From contig JAJFJZ010000009.1 of the NCBI GenBank assembly GCA_021773565.1, forward strand, positions 248,001-312,000: DNA of 64,000 nucleotides. Reading direction: 5' to 3'. Shown here in pieces: positions 62,005 to 64,000 of the stretch (position 1 is the stretch's first letter; every line of letters starts with the position of its first letter). The DNA comes from Gammaproteobacteria bacterium. GTDB taxonomy: Bacteria > Pseudomonadota > Gammaproteobacteria > Pseudomonadales > Azotimanducaceae. The notes beneath the pieces are model-generated. The model had not been told where the DNA came from and ran no database searches. It saw only the letters and a program-made list of their open reading frames with translations. The position numbers and the translations under genes were made by a program.

Positions 62005-62589
62005 ATGTCTGAATCAAGTACCGACTACCCGAAGTCGATTACCCTGGCTGATGGAGCGAAAGTCGAGATTCGCACCATGACGAAAGATGATCGCAACGCA
62101 GTGCTGGCCTTTGCCAGGAGATTAACAGAAGAGGATATGCTTTTTCTCAGGGTAGATATCACTCGGCCTGAAGTTGTTGATGACTGGATGAACAATCTGC
62201 AATCTGGACACTCGACCTCGCTTGCAGCGTACGATGAAGAAGGATTGATAGGGTATGCCACAGTGCATAAAAACCCTGCGCCCTGGACCAGGGGAGTAGG
62301 TGAGCTTCGCGTAAATGTAAACCAGGCCTATCGGACACGCGGGCTGGGCAAAAACCTTACTTCAGAAATTTTTAGCGTTGCCAGAGCGCTGGGGCTTCGA
62401 AAACTAATGGCGAATATGACGGCGGACCAACCTGGAGCGCAAGCAGCTTTTAGACGATTGGGTTTTGTCCCGGAGGCGGTATTGTCGGACTATGTCGAGG
62501 ATCGAAACGGCATGGCGAGAGATCTTGTGATTATGTCCTTTGATATCGACGGCCATTCTGACCAGGTGGCAGATACAGTTCGCATCTGA
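62005..62589 (+). CDS. GNAT-family N-acetyltransferase
   Basis: The 194-residue protein has VEIRTMTKDDRNAVLAFARRL at the start, the acetyl-CoA loop GELRVNVNQAYRTRGLGKNLTSEIF (RTRGLG), and the AAFRRLGFVPEAVLSDYV end, all typical GNAT elements. GGAGAG precedes the ATG, 25 bp after the WS/DGAT gene. Substrate unknown. Confidence 0.9.
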   Translation: MSESSTDYPKSITLADGAKVEIRTMTKDDRNAVLAFARRLTEEDMLFLRVDITRPEVVDDWMNNLQSGHSTSLAAYDEEGLIGYATVHKNPAPWTRGVGELRVNVNQAYRTRGLGKNLTSEIFSVARALGLRKLMANMTADQPGAQAAFRRLGFVPEAVLSDYVEDRNGMARDLVIMSFDIDGHSDQVADTVRI

Positions 62590-62606
62590 AACCCTATACT
62601 GGTCGC

Positions 62607-63173
62607 ATGATTGAACTTAGCGTAATTTTTGCCATAACCGCAGGAATGGTAGTCTGGATCTACAACAAACTTGTCAAAGCGCGCAACCAGGTACGTGCTG
62701 CCTGGAGTGATATAGATGTGCAACTCAAGCGCCGTCACGATTTAATTCCGCAGCTTGTAGCCACAGTCAAAACCTACGCCGCTTATGAAAAAGCCACCCT
62801 GCTTGCCGTAAGCGAATTGCGCAGTCAGAACGAGGCGGCTGAAAGTTTGCCCCAGGCTTCCGGATTGCCGGCGAAGGCGGCACTCGAGGATGCCATGCAG
62901 GCTGGATTACACAGGCTGATAGTTCTGGTTGAAGATTATCCGGATTTAAAGGCCGATGCGAATTTTCGCAAGTTGCAGGTGGATCTCACGGAAACTGAAG
63001 ATAACATTCAATATTCCAGACGATTTTATAATGGCGCTGTACGAATTCTTAACACCCGCATTGAATCCTTCCCAAATCTGTTAATTGCCAAACCCTTTGG
63101 CTTTGTTCCCGCTGAATTCTTCGAAGTTGAAAATGACAGTGCGCGAAGTGCGCCAAAAGTGGAATTATCCTAG
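62607..63173 (+). CDS. lemA: LemA family protein
   Basis: The 188-residue protein has an N-terminal membrane anchor (MIELSVIFAITAGMVVWIYN) and the LemA core (KARNQVRAAWSDIDVQLKRRHDLIPQLVATVKTYAAYEKATLLAV, TEDNIQYSRRFYNGAVRILNTRIESFPN). LemA has a coiled-coil, largely periplasmic or cytoplasmic-facing role not well defined. Its stop is immediately before the DUF2207 start; the pair recurs together in many bacteria. Confidence 0.94.
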   Translation: MIELSVIFAITAGMVVWIYNKLVKARNQVRAAWSDIDVQLKRRHDLIPQLVATVKTYAAYEKATLLAVSELRSQNEAAESLPQASGLPAKAALEDAMQAGLHRLIVLVEDYPDLKADANFRKLQVDLTETEDNIQYSRRFYNGAVRILNTRIESFPNLLIAKPFGFVPAEFFEVENDSARSAPKVELS

Positions 63174-64000
63174 ATGGGCAGATACTCATATGCGAGACCG
63201 CTAATTGCCTTGTTGTTACTGGTTGGGGCTTCAACGGGCGATGCCCAGGAACGCATTCTCTCCTACCACAGTGAAATAAACATCGCGCAGGACGCGACAA
63301 TGACTGTGGTGGAAACGATTCGGGTTAAGGCCGAGGGCGAGAACATACGCAGGGGAATTTATCGGGACATACCCACCACTTATGAAGACGCTCTGGGTAA
63401 TAGTTATGTTGTTGATCTGCAAATACTGGGTGTCAGTCGGGATGGTGTACCGGAGCCCTGGCACACAAACGATGTCACGCATGGCGTGCGTGTGTATGCA
63501 GGATCCAGTGAAACCCTGCTAAATCCCGGGGAGTATGCCTACACATTTCGTTACAAAACCAATCGCATGATCGGTTATTTCGATACTCATGACGAGCTTT
63601 ACTGGAATGTCACCAGCACCCGATGGAATTTTCCAATAGAGGAGGCCAGCGCCAAAGTTTCGCTGCCAGGCTCGGTGAGTGCAGCACAGATTAAGATGGA
63701 AGGGTATACCGGCCGTTATGGTGAAAACGGCCAGAACTATACCACTCAGATTGTCGACGGTGGTGCCGCTATAATTACTACGCGTTATCTTAACGCTCTG
63801 GAAGGGTTGACGCTGGTAATGAGCTGGCCTAAAGGAATCGTAAGGGAACCAGATAGCGCAGAGCGCCTGGGATATTTGCTCGGAGATAATCTCGGGCTGC
63901 TTTTGTCATTGCTGGCATTGGGGGCAACGATGGTTTACCTGTATCTGATGTGGTCAAAATTTGGCCGTGATCCTGCAGAAGGTGTCATCTTCCCCCACTA
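63174..64000 (+). CDS. DUF2207 domain membrane protein (5' part; runs off right edge)
   Basis: From ATG 63174, directly after the lemA stop, 275 codons are present to the edge without a stop. A signal peptide (about 1-24) is followed by a beta-rich extracytoplasmic DUF2207 domain (ERILSYHSEINIAQDATMTVVETI, RRGIYRDIP, YTFRYKTN, DELYWNVTSTRWNFPIEEA) and one transmembrane helix near 242-262 (LLSLLALGATMVYLYLM). The rest, typically a cytoplasmic C terminus, is cut off. It may work with LemA at the membrane. Confidence 0.92.
   Translation, partial: MGRYSYARPLIALLLLVGASTGDAQERILSYHSEINIAQDATMTVVETIRVKAEGENIRRGIYRDIPTTYEDALGNSYVVDLQILGVSRDGVPEPWHTNDVTHGVRVYAGSSETLLNPGEYAYTFRYKTNRMIGYFDTHDELYWNVTSTRWNFPIEEASAKVSLPGSVSAAQIKMEGYTGRYGENGQNYTTQIVDGGAAIITTRYLNALEGLTLVMSWPKGIVREPDSAERLGYLLGDNLGLLLSLLALGATMVYLYLMWSKFGRDPAEGVIFPH

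Noticed and set aside
1-64000. CRISPR array, prophage, tRNA or rRNA genes
   Set aside because: No regularly spaced repeats, phage structural genes or cloverleaf-like sequences were found by inspection.

Overview
The window reads as a chromosome segment of a heterotrophic, probably aquatic gammaproteobacterium. The evidence is an Entner-Doudoroff operon under a HexR-type regulator, a ybgA-phr pair, a gammaproteobacterial-looking malate synthase G, a RAYT transposase with REP repeats, and many genes for acyl-CoA, terpene-like and hydrocarbon substrates. This is inferred from gene content; no rRNA or other taxonomic marker is present. I saw no tRNA, rRNA, CRISPR array, prophage or plasmid backbone. 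Coding density is high and the genes look chromosomal throughout.

Layout. 1-8.4 kb: the end of an acyl-CoA dehydrogenase gene, a secreted c/c/d1-haem type protein, a YdjM-type membrane hydrolase, a REP-associated transposase with REP repeats on both sides, and an exported adenine-deaminase-like amidohydrolase followed by a HupE/UreJ-like membrane protein. 8.5-17.7 kb: a small protein coupled to a phytanoyl-CoA-dioxygenase-like enzyme, a CsgG-family protein divergent from a membrane Ser/Thr kinase, malate synthase G, a GGEEF protein flanked by a duplicated glcB 3' end, and a Tat-exported dienelactone hydrolase. 17.8-27.2 kb: a leftward acyl-CoA carboxylase cluster (beta, alpha, AtuA-like, TetR, enoyl-CoA hydratase) resembling the Atu acyclic-terpene or Liu leucine pathways, a type B carboxylesterase and a second hydratase. 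27.4-32.1 kb: an aspartoacylase-like lipoprotein, a dead LLM oxidoreductase gene, a Tat cupin, an ABM protein and a TauD dioxygenase. 32.3-36.3 kb: a MacAB-like ABC efflux operon and a SIMPL protein. 36.4-41.3 kb: hexR divergent from zwf-pgl-edd, with HexR-like operators between them.

41.3-47.8 kb holds the clearest regulatory system. An ECF sigma factor and a ChrR-type zinc anti-sigma factor lie divergent from a tightly overlapping five-gene operon (SOUL haem protein, small membrane protein, DUF1295, DUF523/DUF1722, photolyase). Both directions carry a TGATCC-type -35 element. This looks like a singlet-oxygen/photo-oxidative stress module. 48.1-53.9 kb: another PhyH-like dioxygenase, a higBA toxin-antitoxin pair with a 10+10 bp palindrome, an exported D-aminoacylase-like amidohydrolase, a tandem REP pair, a GNAT-like protein and a PP-loop ATPase of unknown role. 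54.0-64.0 kb: an NhaP-type antiporter with a cyclic-nucleotide-binding-like tail, a leftward SDR/P450/LLM/GST group, a wax-ester synthase/DGAT, a GNAT protein, LemA and the start of a DUF2207 protein that runs off the right edge.

The most unusual observations are the c/c/d1 protein that lacks the distal-pocket histidines, the duplicated glcB tail around the diguanylate cyclase gene, the LLM pseudogene whose deletion endpoints match a short direct repeat still visible in its intact paralogue 29 kb away, the REP copies placed next to stop codons, and the ECF11-like stress module.
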